Of a stretch of DNA of 64,000 nucleotides, positions 42,987-51,191 are shown one piece after another. Position numbers and translations under genes: made by a program. Within the stretch, counting starts at the first letter, position 1. The number at the start of each line of letters is the position of its first letter. Under the pieces are notes generated by a model. The model did not search any database. It had not been told where the DNA came from and saw nothing but the letters and a program-made list of their open reading frames with translations. The stretch is from Dictyobacter aurantiacus (GTDB lineage Bacteria; Chloroflexota; Ktedonobacteria; Ktedonobacterales; Ktedonobacteraceae): NCBI RefSeq assembly GCF_003967515.1, contig NZ_BIFQ01000001.1, forward strand, positions 620,001 to 684,000, read 5' to 3'.

Positions 42987-43853
42987 ATGAGAAATAAAGA
43001 GAGACAGATACGGTTGCTTGGTGAGGAGGATATCCCTGCTATTGAACGGCTATTGCGTACATCGGAGTATGTCTACCAGCGGTTTACGCTCAGTGAGCTG
43101 CCTCTATTGCTGAAGCGCTATCCGGCGGTTGGTCTGTGGAACGATAGCACGCTCTATGGCTTTCTGCTATCACAGATTATCAGTTCGTCTCTGGCCTGGT
43201 TTAGTGGCTTTGGAGTCAGCTGGACAGAGAGCAAAGAATATGTGTCGGTGCTGAGTCGCTTGCTTGATCAGCTCTACGAGCCATTACGGTCTCAGGGCGT
43301 GCAGTATTTTCACTATTCCGGAAATGATAGTGACAACGACTGGCTGCGCTCCCTCCTTCTGGGGCAAGGCTTCATCCCCTATCGCAATCTCTATTCGTAC
43401 GACAAATTTGATTACAAGATTCCAACCACTGGCAATCAAGCAGTGGCTATACGCAATGTAGATCTGGCAAGTGATATGCCCGCGCTACTACGCATCGAAG
43501 AGGCCTGTTTTGAAGATCTATGGCGCTATGATCCCTTCTCTTTTCAAGATATTGCCAGTACGCACCCTTACTTCGTTGTAGCCGAACTCAATGGCGAGGT
43601 CGTAGGCTATCAGTTTAATGCGTTGGATGATGATTATGGCTATCTGGTACGTATCGCGGTACATCCTTCGGTGGCGGGTCAGATGATTGGTGCGCGCCTG
43701 ATGGCCGAGGCCATCTACTTCTTTGAGCGCGCCCGCGTCTCACGCATTATGCTCAATACCCAGGAAGATAACTATCATGCCCACCGCCTCTACGAGTGGT
43801 TCGGCTTTATCCGCTTGCAGCAAAAAGGGTTTGTGCTGCGCAAGCGTCTCTAA
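42987..43853 (+). CDS. Two-part GNAT acetyltransferase
   Basis: The 288-residue protein has a C-terminal GNAT domain (about 145-288: AIRNVDLASDMPALLRIEEACFEDLWRYDPF, VVAELNGEVVGYQFN, YLVRIAVHPSVAGQMIGARLMAEAI, RIMLNTQEDNYHAHRLYEWFGFIRLQQ). The N-terminal half (1-135) looks like a second, degenerate GNAT fold (IRLLGEEDIPAIERLLRTSEYV, GVSWTESKEYVSVLSRLLDQLYEPL). AGAGGA precedes the ATG. The first domain lacks a clear acetyl-CoA loop. The acceptor is unknown. Confidence 0.82.
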   Translation: MRNKERQIRLLGEEDIPAIERLLRTSEYVYQRFTLSELPLLLKRYPAVGLWNDSTLYGFLLSQIISSSLAWFSGFGVSWTESKEYVSVLSRLLDQLYEPLRSQGVQYFHYSGNDSDNDWLRSLLLGQGFIPYRNLYSYDKFDYKIPTTGNQAVAIRNVDLASDMPALLRIEEACFEDLWRYDPFSFQDIASTHPYFVVAELNGEVVGYQFNALDDDYGYLVRIAVHPSVAGQMIGARLMAEAIYFFERARVSRIMLNTQEDNYHAHRLYEWFGFIRLQQKGFVLRKRL

Positions 43854-43861
43854 TTTTGGCT

Positions 43862-43919
43862 GCGGTGTACCGCGAGCTTGAGCGCCCCCGCTCGGGCGTC
43901 CGCATACGCAGACGCCCTT
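43862..43919. repeat. Fragment related to the MITE-like family
   Basis: The GAGCGCCCCCGCTCGGGCGTCCGC block resembles the left part of the copies at 3263 and 47336. It is followed by an unrelated long hairpin, so it looks like a partial copy. Confidence 0.45.
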
Positions 43920-43990
43920 TTTAAATAGAAGCACTGGTACAAAAAGTAAGCGCTGGGCGCTTACTTTTTGTACCAGTGCTTCTATTTAAA
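43920..43990. terminator. 34-bp perfect-stem hairpin after the GNAT gene
   Basis: The arms 43920-43953 and 43957-43990 pair without mismatch around a 3-nt loop, the longest simple hairpin of this class in the window. It lies between convergent genes. Confidence 0.6.
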
Positions 43991-44098
43991 ACATGTTGAG
44001 CGCTTTAGCGCTCGCGTGGGGGTCAAAGGCGCGTGCCTTTTAAGACATGTTGGGCGCTTTAGCGCTCGCGTGAGGGACCGGAGGCACGTGTCTCTGGC
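43991..44098. repeat. Two tandem 54-bp direct repeats
   Basis: Units starting with ACATGTTG at 43991 and 44045 are near-identical over their first 30-odd bases (GCGCTTTAGCGCTCGCGTG is fully shared) and then diverge. Each holds the AGCGCTTTAGCGCT hairpin. They end 5 bp before the cyclase stop codon. Confidence 0.6.
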
Positions 44099-44103
44099 TT
44101 TCT

Positions 44104-46059
44104 TTAGCGCAGGCCCAGAACGTAGCGCACAGTGAGGGGGGCGCTCTTGTTTTTTACAGTCAGGGAGAAGGGTTTGCCAGTCTGGATCTGGTTTTGGACC
44201 TGTTGATATGTGGGATCGTTGAGCAAGATGTTGTTGTCGGAGACATTATTCTGCAACCGTGAAGCGACATTGATGGCATCTCCAATGGCGGTGTAGTTCT
44301 GCAGACGTTCGTGCGCGCCTACATTTCCTACTGTTGCCAGTCCGGTATTGACCCCGATGCCAAAGGAGACCTGCACCTCCTGCGGCTGCGAACGCTGGTA
44401 GTCAAGCACCGCCATGCGCATCTTCCAGGCCGCGCGTACCGCGCGCAGAGCGTGATCGGCTTGTGGCAAGGGCGCGTTAAAGATAGCCATTAAGGCGTCA
44501 CCCTGAAATGCTGTCAGGGTACCCGCCTCCTCCCAGATGGCATCGCACATGATCTTGAGGTAGCGATTGATCAGGTGCATGACCTCTTCCGGGCGCATGT
44601 TTTCGCTCAAACGCGTATAGCCACGAATATCGGCAAAGATGACCGAGATCTCTTTAGTTTCACCACCCAGATTGAGGGCCATGGGATCGCGGATCAGTTG
44701 CTCAACAACATGGGGATGTACGTAACGCTCGAAGATACCGCGTATCTGCCTGGCGCGTGCCTGTGAGCGCTTCAATTCGGTCTGGTCGTCGATAACCAGC
44801 GCCATACCGATATGCGAGCCCTGCACATCACGCAGAGAGCTGACATAATAGCTTAAGCTCACCATCTCGTCCCGCTCACGACCAGGAATCCTGCAGTTGA
44901 TAGCCTGGTTAATTAATGTGCCATGTTCGTGGTGAGCCTGCGCATTGTAGAGCATATCAATAACACCAACATCAGGTGGCAGATTTTTAAAGGCATCGCG
45001 GTAGTGCTTGCCCAGGGCCTGATTGGGATGTATATGCAGGATGATGCTGGCTGCCGCGTTAAAGGTGGTAATGATCCCGGCGGAATTGGTCGTGATCACC
45101 CCATTGGCGATAGAGCCAAAGATGTTATCCATGTATTGCTTATCTTCGCGCACCGTACGAATGGCACGGTTAAGATCGGCGAACAGACGAGCATTATCGA
45201 TGGCGATGGCGGCCTGATTGCAGAAAGCCAGCAATAATTCCAGATGCTTACGGTTAAAGAGACGAGTATTATAGCGACTATCAACGTACACGGCCCCGAT
45301 ACAGTTGTTGCGCACGATCAGGGGCGCGCACATAATGGAGCGAATGCCATACACCAGGATGCTCTGGTTGTCCTTCAAGCCCTCATCCAACTGCGCGTCA
45401 TCGGTTAGCAATGGCTGACGAGTCTCGATGACTTTCTTGATCGTGTTGCGGCTAATCTGTGCGGTAGCGAACGCGCTGTCGGGAATGTTGCTGGCGTTTT
45501 TGTCGCGCGCGACGGTCAACTCCGAGGCGCCCGAACTGGTATTTACCAGCATCAACACGCCTCGTTCGGCCTTCACGAATTGGATGACAAGGTCCATGAC
45601 CAGCGACAAAACCTCATCAAACTCCAGGGTCGAATTGAGCGTGCGCGCGATCTCTGACAGCGTTTCCAGTTCATCACGCTGCTGCTCCAGATGTAAAATA
45701 CTGGTCGCCATAGCCTGACGCTCATTTTCAAAGGAGGGACGAGACAGGGAGGCCTGACCAGGCAGGTCAACATTCTTCTGCTCTGGCCCCCTGGCGGGCA
45801 ACTGGGTCCTGGCTTCATTTACTGTACGCTGTATAGCCTGGTAGATACGCCCTAGCTCCAGGTCCGCATTGCGGCTTACATTCAGGGCATCGCTCAACAG
45901 ACGCACACGAGGATCACCTCCATCGCTCGCAAAGGTCCCCTCGACAGCGATCCCTAATCGCTCAGAGCTTTCGTGGATGAGGCGTGAAATGCGGATCACC
46001 CTCTCACTGATAGCGCGTAATTCATCGCCTGCTTTGCCAGATAAATCGGCAGAGATCAC
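44104..46059 (-). CDS. Class III adenylate/guanylate cyclase with GAF and PAS domains
   Basis: The 651-residue signalling enzyme should make a cyclic nucleotide. Order: helical N-terminus (1-125), GAF (about 145-290, LVIQFVKAERGVLMLV, CNQAAIAIDNARLFADL), PAS (about 305-425, DNIFGSIANGVITTNSAGIITTFN), and cyclase domain (about 455-640). The metal aspartates are in VIFADIRGYTRLS and FQGDALMAIF; GDAINVASRLQ supplies Asn and Arg. The usual substrate-specifying lysine before FxGD is Ala (TAFQGD). GTG 46059 has GGAGGGAGG at 7 nt, far better than ATG 46104. No transmembrane helix is seen. Confidence 0.88.
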   Translation of the reverse strand: MISADLSGKAGDELRAISERVIRISRLIHESSERLGIAVEGTFASDGGDPRVRLLSDALNVSRNADLELGRIYQAIQRTVNEARTQLPARGPEQKNVDLPGQASLSRPSFENERQAMATSILHLEQQRDELETLSEIARTLNSTLEFDEVLSLVMDLVIQFVKAERGVLMLVNTSSGASELTVARDKNASNIPDSAFATAQISRNTIKKVIETRQPLLTDDAQLDEGLKDNQSILVYGIRSIMCAPLIVRNNCIGAVYVDSRYNTRLFNRKHLELLLAFCNQAAIAIDNARLFADLNRAIRTVREDKQYMDNIFGSIANGVITTNSAGIITTFNAAASIILHIHPNQALGKHYRDAFKNLPPDVGVIDMLYNAQAHHEHGTLINQAINCRIPGRERDEMVSLSYYVSSLRDVQGSHIGMALVIDDQTELKRSQARARQIRGIFERYVHPHVVEQLIRDPMALNLGGETKEISVIFADIRGYTRLSENMRPEEVMHLINRYLKIMCDAIWEEAGTLTAFQGDALMAIFNAPLPQADHALRAVRAAWKMRMAVLDYQRSQPQEVQVSFGIGVNTGLATVGNVGAHERLQNYTAIGDAINVASRLQNNVSDNNILLNDPTYQQVQNQIQTGKPFSLTVKNKSAPLTVRYVLGLR

Positions 46060-46185
46060 GCAGATTCCTCCCTCCAGATAGAGCGTTGCCCCTCCCCGGG
46101 CCATGGCGAAAAGTTAGCAGTGGTCGTCAGTATGTCAATCGATAGAGTTACGACACAGCCATACGTTCAACAGCGCACATGAAAA

Positions 46186-46226
46186 AGTGGACATATTCTC
46201 GTAACTGTAAACGAATATGCCCACCT
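46186..46226. terminator. Imperfect hairpin upstream of the cyclase gene
   Basis: GTGGACATATTCTCGT and GCGAATATGCCCAC-like arms around 46188-46223 form an imperfect stem, followed by CTATTATAG. It lies just after the NmrA-like gene start-side region and before the cyclase; the orientation is uncertain. Confidence 0.3.
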
Positions 46227-46290
46227 ATTATAGCACAGCAACGTTTTGCTTGCTTTATAATCTTCAGCCGCGCCTGCCTTTTACATCCAG

Positions 46291-47190
46291 CTACACTCCT
46301 TGTGTCTCCAGGTAAGTTTTGAAGGATTGTGGTTTGAAACCAAAGTCACGTTCGACGCTATCCAGGTCGGTGGTGTTATTGAATGAGAACAAGGCCATAG
46401 CAGCCTTCGTCAACGGTGGTTTGGGCAAGACAGCTTCCATTACGGCGGCCCCCACACCAACCAGGGGGGTAGGAGCATACACCTTGGGTCGGCTATGATG
46501 AGTGGCCTGAAGCAGCATATCAAAGATCTGGCTGAACGAATAGTATTCTGGTCCGCCAATCGTAAAGATCTTGCGGTTGGTCCGATCCGGATCTTGCAGG
46601 ACCTTGATAATCACCGTGACCACATCATCCACGGAGATAGGTTGGAACATGGTTTTGCCCCCACCAATCAACGGCACCACCGGGGCGGTCTCAATCAATT
46701 CCGTTAAGCCCTTAATAAAGGGTGCACCTTTACCGAAGAGCACAGAGGGACGAATAATAGTCCAATCCAGTCCACTCTCCATCAGCATCTTCTCGGACAG
46801 GTAGCGACCCTGCATGTAACTCCCCGGTTTGTCCGGTTTGGTCCCCAGGCCGCTGATCTCAATCATGCGTTTGACGCCGGCGGCCCTGGCCGCCAGAATC
46901 AGATTAGAGGTGCCCCCCACATTGGTCTCTTCATAGTTATTGCCAGGAGACTGCTTACGATCAGCGGTCATAAAGGCCGCGTGAATAATGGTGTCGACCC
47001 CCTGTAAAGCAGGCTCCAGTGTAGCTGGCTGCGTGGTGGCCCCCTGCACTAATTCCACGCTCTCCACTGGCAAACTGCTGGAAGCCTGACGCAGATCGCG
47101 TACCAGGCAACGTGGCCGTTCCCCCTGAGCAACCAGGCGAGCTACCAACTGCCGTCCAATAAAACCAGTGGCCCCCGTAATGAGTAACAT
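46291..47190 (-). CDS. NAD(P)-binding SDR/NmrA-like protein
   Basis: The 299-residue protein is an atypical short-chain dehydrogenase close to NDUFA9/YesF-type and NmrA-like proteins. It begins with the Rossmann loop LLITGATGFIGRQLVARL, then VDTIIHAAFMTAD, SNLILAARAAGVKRMIEISGLG, a YLSEKMLMESGLDWTIIRPSVLFG segment with the Lys of the active region, and PISVDDVVTVIIKVL. ATG 47190 has AAAGGGG 8 nt upstream. Members act as sugar epimerases, quinone-related chaperones or redox sensors; no specific role can be given. Confidence 0.82.
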   Translation of the reverse strand: MLLITGATGFIGRQLVARLVAQGERPRCLVRDLRQASSSLPVESVELVQGATTQPATLEPALQGVDTIIHAAFMTADRKQSPGNNYEETNVGGTSNLILAARAAGVKRMIEISGLGTKPDKPGSYMQGRYLSEKMLMESGLDWTIIRPSVLFGKGAPFIKGLTELIETAPVVPLIGGGKTMFQPISVDDVVTVIIKVLQDPDRTNRKIFTIGGPEYYSFSQIFDMLLQATHHSRPKVYAPTPLVGVGAAVMEAVLPKPPLTKAAMALFSFNNTTDLDSVERDFGFKPQSFKTYLETQGV

Positions 47191-47335
47191 TGGCTCGTCC
47201 CCTTTCTTTCGAAATACATTCTTCACGTTAGAGATGCCGGATCGTCAGTCTTCAGGTAGCATTAGCTTCCTTATCCAGAACAGTTACCATAACGTCTTAG
47301 CGGCACCATCAGACACAAACCGGTGGCATCTAAAT

Positions 47336-47534
47336 GTGTCTTACTCTCGTTACCCTGAGGGAACGTGAGCGCCCCCGCACGTGCGTCCACTGCGCTGCCG
47401 CGCTGGTTTTTTTGTGTGTTGGTGCATGCAGGGGCACTGATACACCCCTGCATGCACCAACACAATGGACTCGTGAGCATCGGAGGTGCGAAAGCTTATG
47501 CAGGCAGTAATCGATGAGCATGAGAGTCAGCCAC
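47336..47534. repeat. MITE-like element, copy 3
   Basis: This element of about 199 bp has terminal inverted repeats: AAATGTGTCTTACTCTC at the left, and AAATGTGGCTGACTCTC when the right edge is read backwards. It contains the family GAGCGCCCCCGCACGTGCG block, a perfect 20-bp stem (47415-47434 / 47445-47464) and the GTGCGAAA...ATGCAGGC motif. The surrounding gap 47191-47760 holds no credible gene. Confidence 0.72.
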
Positions 47535-47703
47535 ATTTTAAGCGCAGTAGCTATTTTTACTATAGTATGAGGTCGCTTCTGAAACCAGGGCACTGGATCA
47601 TGAATACGTTCATGAGCAGGCACATCCATTGTAGGTGCCAGACATCGTTGGCGGAAAGGAGTCGCCCAGCAGGAGGGCCAGGCCGCCGCTCCGGCGGAGG
47701 GCG

Positions 47704-47769
47704 GCAAAGCCGGGGCAAGCCCGGCACCTACTGCAAGCAAAGCCGGGGCGAGCCCGGCACCTACTGCAA
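47704..47769. repeat. Two tandem 33-bp direct repeats overlapping a gene end
   Basis: Units begin at 47704 and 47737 (GCAAAGCCGGGGC, then AGCCCGGCACCTACT). They differ at one or two bases, and each has a GCCGGG/CCCGGC stem. The second copy covers the stop codon of the histidine kinase, so repeat expansion could change its last residues. Confidence 0.6.
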
Positions 47770-50130
47770 GGCATCGATGGGAAGGAAGATGCGTACGCTG
47801 ACGCCTTCATTAGGGGTTGTCTTGACGGTCAGGGTGCCACCAGCGATGGCTAGCAGAGCGCTATGCGTGAGCAGTCCACCACCCGTTCCAGTGGTTGAGC
47901 TACTGGGAGAAACGATGCCGACTCCATCATCGGCCACAATAACTTCCAGGTGCGGATTACAGGACGCAGAGAGGGTGAGTCGTAACCGCCGGTGGATATC
48001 AGTCCCCCGGGCATGGCGAGCGGCATTGCGTAAAGCCTCCTGCACGGCCGCAAAGATCAGTTCAGCGATCGCGGGCGGCACAAGATCATCAATAACCTGC
48101 ATGGTCTCCTCTGACACCTTCCATTCGACCACGTCAAAAGCCTGCTGAAAATCCTGTTCCAGCATGGTATGGATGGCAGTCATCATGCCATCACGCTCAA
48201 GGCGATGGGGTGCGCCGGTCGACATGGCCCGCATCATCGAGGCCAGCTGGCGATGGACAGTGCTGATCGAGCCAATGGCCTCGTGCAAAGTCTGCTCGAC
48301 GCGCTCAGATTTTTCGCTATCCTGCCCGTGGAGGGAGCGCACCGTCTCCAGCCCCAGAAGAGCCAGGTGCAGCATCGGCAGGGTCTCATCGTGCAGCACA
48401 CGCCGTTGCTGGGCGCCCAATAACTTGACGTCCACCACACGCCGTCGCAGCAGGCCAGCCACCGCCAGCATGGCTTCGTGATCGCGCAACGTATCCAGGA
48501 TGCGCTGGCCGCAAGCCTGGGCCAGGTCCATATCTTCATTGGTAAACGCGCCACCATCCTGCCGGGGACCCAGATAAAGCCGGGCCACCAGACCCAACTC
48601 ATCATAGATCGGCAAGACCCAACAGATCACCGGCATACCCTGCAATGACACGCGGATACGATAGGAGTGCAGGTCTGAGCGCAGAACTTTCGGATTCTGA
48701 ATCTCGCCAGATACCGGCTCATGCAATCCACCACGGCTCAACTCCTCCACCTGATCAGATGCGTCTAAGATCGACCAGCGATAAGAGAAGCTTCTTCTCA
48801 CGGGACCGGTCAGAACAACCAGGCGCGCGCAGCGTACCTCTAAGACTTCTTTACACAGGTGAAAGAAGAGCGCCTCCATGTTTTGTTCGGTCTTTTGCAG
48901 GTCAGTATTGAGCCAATGGCGAACGCTGGTACTACGCAAGAAGGGTCCGAGCAATGAAACATAGCGATCGTGCGCGGTATAGCTACTCCAGGTAAAGAGA
49001 GCATAGGCGCCAGTGGCAATAATCGTGATCAGTAGCAGGCTCCCTAGCGAACTATGCGTAATCCACATCAGAAATGAGATGAACAGCGCGCTCGCCGTCG
49101 CCACAAATACGATACCGCGCCACTGCTCAAAAAAACCACGTCGGGCCAGGGGACGCTCAATAAGGATGCCATGCCTGACAATCGAGTAACCAATCAGCAA
49201 GACGATCACAGCCACGCAGCCGGTCGCATAGATATCCAGCAGGATCAGGTTCATGGGGATACTATTGGGGTCGGCTGGTTGGGAAGCGGGCAGACCACCA
49301 TTCGCCTGCATTCTTACCCAGGTAATGATCGACCAGACACCCAGCATACCCAGGCTGAGGGTCAAACAGACCATCAACAGGGCCGCCAGCAAGAGTACCG
49401 GACGCGCAAGGTGCCAGGATAATACGGGCTCATCCAGATTTTCCACGTCGATCTGGTCGTCCCAAAAAGCATCGACCAGGGCGCGCCGCAAAGAGTGGGT
49501 ACGCACGCGCAGAACACCAAAGCGCCAGAGCGCGCCAAGCAGGCGCCCCACTCGCGCTGGTGTAAACCAGGGTCCGATCACACAGAATGTCACATAGGTT
49601 AAAAAGATCGGCAAAACCAGCAGCGGTAAAGATGGCCCCTGGGGCACAGCACCATTGACATCACTTCCATAGGCCAGCAGCAATAACGTTCCCCTGAACG
49701 TAAATACCGTCCGGTTGATGATCAAGATCGTCAACACGCTACAGCCCAGTAGCGCGCTACTCACCAGCAAATAGGGACGCCGATGGCGCCATTTACTATT
49801 GAGGAAAGAGGCATAGTACAGACCAATAACAAACCAGATATAGGGCACGCCAATGGCAGGGAACCAGACCAGGCGCCACAAAAAATCGGAGGATATGGGT
49901 CCGCTCGTTGTCCTGGAGAGAGAGCCAGAAATCAGCAACGCATGAATAAAGAAAAAGAGCGCCGCCAACCCCAGCCCTACCACACCTACACGCGCGATCA
50001 TGCTGCGCCGATCCCCATTGAGCCACACGGTAAACGCCAGCCATAAAAAAGCGATCAGATTAAAAATCGATAAAGCCAGAGAGAGAGATTGTAGAAGCAG
50101 AGCCGAAGTCTGAAAAAATGGTACAGGCAT
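47761..50130 (-). CDS. Membrane sensor histidine kinase (NarL-partner type)
   Basis: The 789-residue kinase has about nine predicted membrane helices in residues 5-400, then a cytosolic GAF-like region, a HisKA_3 dimerisation helix with the phospho-His in RRVLHDETLPMLHLALLGLE (about 575) and a HATPase domain (VQEALRNAARHARGT, VIVADDGVGI, TGTGGGLLTHSALLAIAGG). The long membrane part may sense a lipid, gas or envelope signal. Its ATG overlaps the regulator stop as TAATG, so the pair is translationally coupled. It is larger than ordinary NarX-type kinases. The signal is unknown. Confidence 0.88.
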   Translation of the reverse strand: MPVPFFQTSALLLQSLSLALSIFNLIAFLWLAFTVWLNGDRRSMIARVGVVGLGLAALFFFIHALLISGSLSRTTSGPISSDFLWRLVWFPAIGVPYIWFVIGLYYASFLNSKWRHRRPYLLVSSALLGCSVLTILIINRTVFTFRGTLLLLAYGSDVNGAVPQGPSLPLLVLPIFLTYVTFCVIGPWFTPARVGRLLGALWRFGVLRVRTHSLRRALVDAFWDDQIDVENLDEPVLSWHLARPVLLLAALLMVCLTLSLGMLGVWSIITWVRMQANGGLPASQPADPNSIPMNLILLDIYATGCVAVIVLLIGYSIVRHGILIERPLARRGFFEQWRGIVFVATASALFISFLMWITHSSLGSLLLITIIATGAYALFTWSSYTAHDRYVSLLGPFLRSTSVRHWLNTDLQKTEQNMEALFFHLCKEVLEVRCARLVVLTGPVRRSFSYRWSILDASDQVEELSRGGLHEPVSGEIQNPKVLRSDLHSYRIRVSLQGMPVICWVLPIYDELGLVARLYLGPRQDGGAFTNEDMDLAQACGQRILDTLRDHEAMLAVAGLLRRRVVDVKLLGAQQRRVLHDETLPMLHLALLGLETVRSLHGQDSEKSERVEQTLHEAIGSISTVHRQLASMMRAMSTGAPHRLERDGMMTAIHTMLEQDFQQAFDVVEWKVSEETMQVIDDLVPPAIAELIFAAVQEALRNAARHARGTDIHRRLRLTLSASCNPHLEVIVADDGVGIVSPSSSTTGTGGGLLTHSALLAIAGGTLTVKTTPNEGVSVRIFLPIDALQ

Positions 50131-50900
50131 TAGTTTTCTTCTTTATAGAGAGGGACCCATTCACCCCGGCGATCCTGTACCAGGGCCACGCCCTCTTCAT
50201 CCCACATCACCATACGATTGAGCATATAAATCAGCGTCGCACGGGCACGCGCCACCTTATCATCGACGGCATTCTCGCTCAGTCCCCAGGCTGCGTAGAT
50301 ACGCCCATTGGTACGACTAACAGCTCGCTTATCATGCAAATTGAGGCGCGTCGCGATCTGCTCGTTGGTCATGCCCTGGGCCATCAACTCGGCCACGCGT
50401 AGTTCATTGGGCTCCAGAAGCGCTCGTGGAGACTGCTCATCCAGGTCGCGTACCTCTTGCACGCGATCCTCAATCTCCGGATCAACCAGGCTGCGACCGC
50501 TGACGGCATCGCGTAACAGCGGAACCAGCATGCTGGGCAGAAGATAATTGCTCTTGCGCACATAAGCATAGTGCGTCAGGATGCCGGAAGCACGAAACTC
50601 ACGGTAATATTCGTCGTCATCCTGGATCGAATAAAACACCACCGGCATACGCGGCCGCTCACGGCGAATGGCGACCGCGGCCCCCACGCCACTTAAAGCC
50701 CGCCGACCCTCCCTGGGATCGCGCAATTGTACATCCATCAGGATGACGTCCACATCCAGTTCGAGCGCGCGCGCGACCGCTTCACGACCGGTGGCGGCCT
50801 CGCCCAGCACATGCACCTCTCTGGTAGCCTCTAATCCCTCGTACAGCGCTTTGCGCAAAGGACCGTGATCATCAACGAGCAATACATTTAATGTTCCCAT
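50130..50900 (-). CDS. NarL/LuxR-type response regulator
   Basis: The 256-residue protein has a receiver domain (residues 1-130, acidic pair D10-D11, phospho-acceptor D56 in VILMDVQLRDP) and a C-terminal LuxR helix-turn-helix (about 165-230, EPNELRVAELMAQGMTNEQIATRLNLHDKRAVSRTNGRIYAAWGL). The insertion after D56 (DPREGRRALSGVGAA) is longer than usual. It comes first in the operon, with the kinase directly after. It shares its upstream region with the divergent GH57 gene, which may be a target. Confidence 0.9.
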   Translation of the reverse strand: MGTLNVLLVDDHGPLRKALYEGLEATREVHVLGEAATGREAVARALELDVDVILMDVQLRDPREGRRALSGVGAAVAIRRERPRMPVVFYSIQDDDEYYREFRASGILTHYAYVRKSNYLLPSMLVPLLRDAVSGRSLVDPEIEDRVQEVRDLDEQSPRALLEPNELRVAELMAQGMTNEQIATRLNLHDKRAVSRTNGRIYAAWGLSENAVDDKVARARATLIYMLNRMVMWDEEGVALVQDRRGEWVPLYKEEN

Positions 50901-51108
50901 ATAAAAACGTGGCTACTCCATGCGCTGATATCAACCATTGGTCAGATGCACGCCGCACTGACCAATTACCTACTCCCCATAACTCCACCATACGTACTGC
51001 CAAGTATAGCAATTTTTGGCTGAAGAAGATAGCATCCGAAACCCCAAAATGTGCACCCGCGAACCTGGCTTCGGACATCTCATACTATCGCTTGAGAAAA
51101 ATATCGTC

Positions 51109-51137
51109 TTGAAATCAAGCTAAGAAAACTATACTAT
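51109..51137 (+). promoter_or_regulatory. Putative promoter of the GH57 gene
   Basis: TTGAAA (51109-51114), a 17-bp spacer and TACTAT (51132-51137) lie 55 bp before the GH57 start codon. Nothing else in 50901-51191 stands out. Confidence 0.5.
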
Positions 51138-51191
51138 AACACCGTACATAGTTCGAAGCTATGCATACAAAATATAGAGGTTGAAGAGAAC

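Noticed and set aside
47486..48148. 220-codon plus-strand ORF
   Set aside because: It runs through the MITE-like element and 33-bp repeats into the antisense of the histidine kinase, with repeat-derived protein sequence (KPGTYCKQSRGEPGTYCK).
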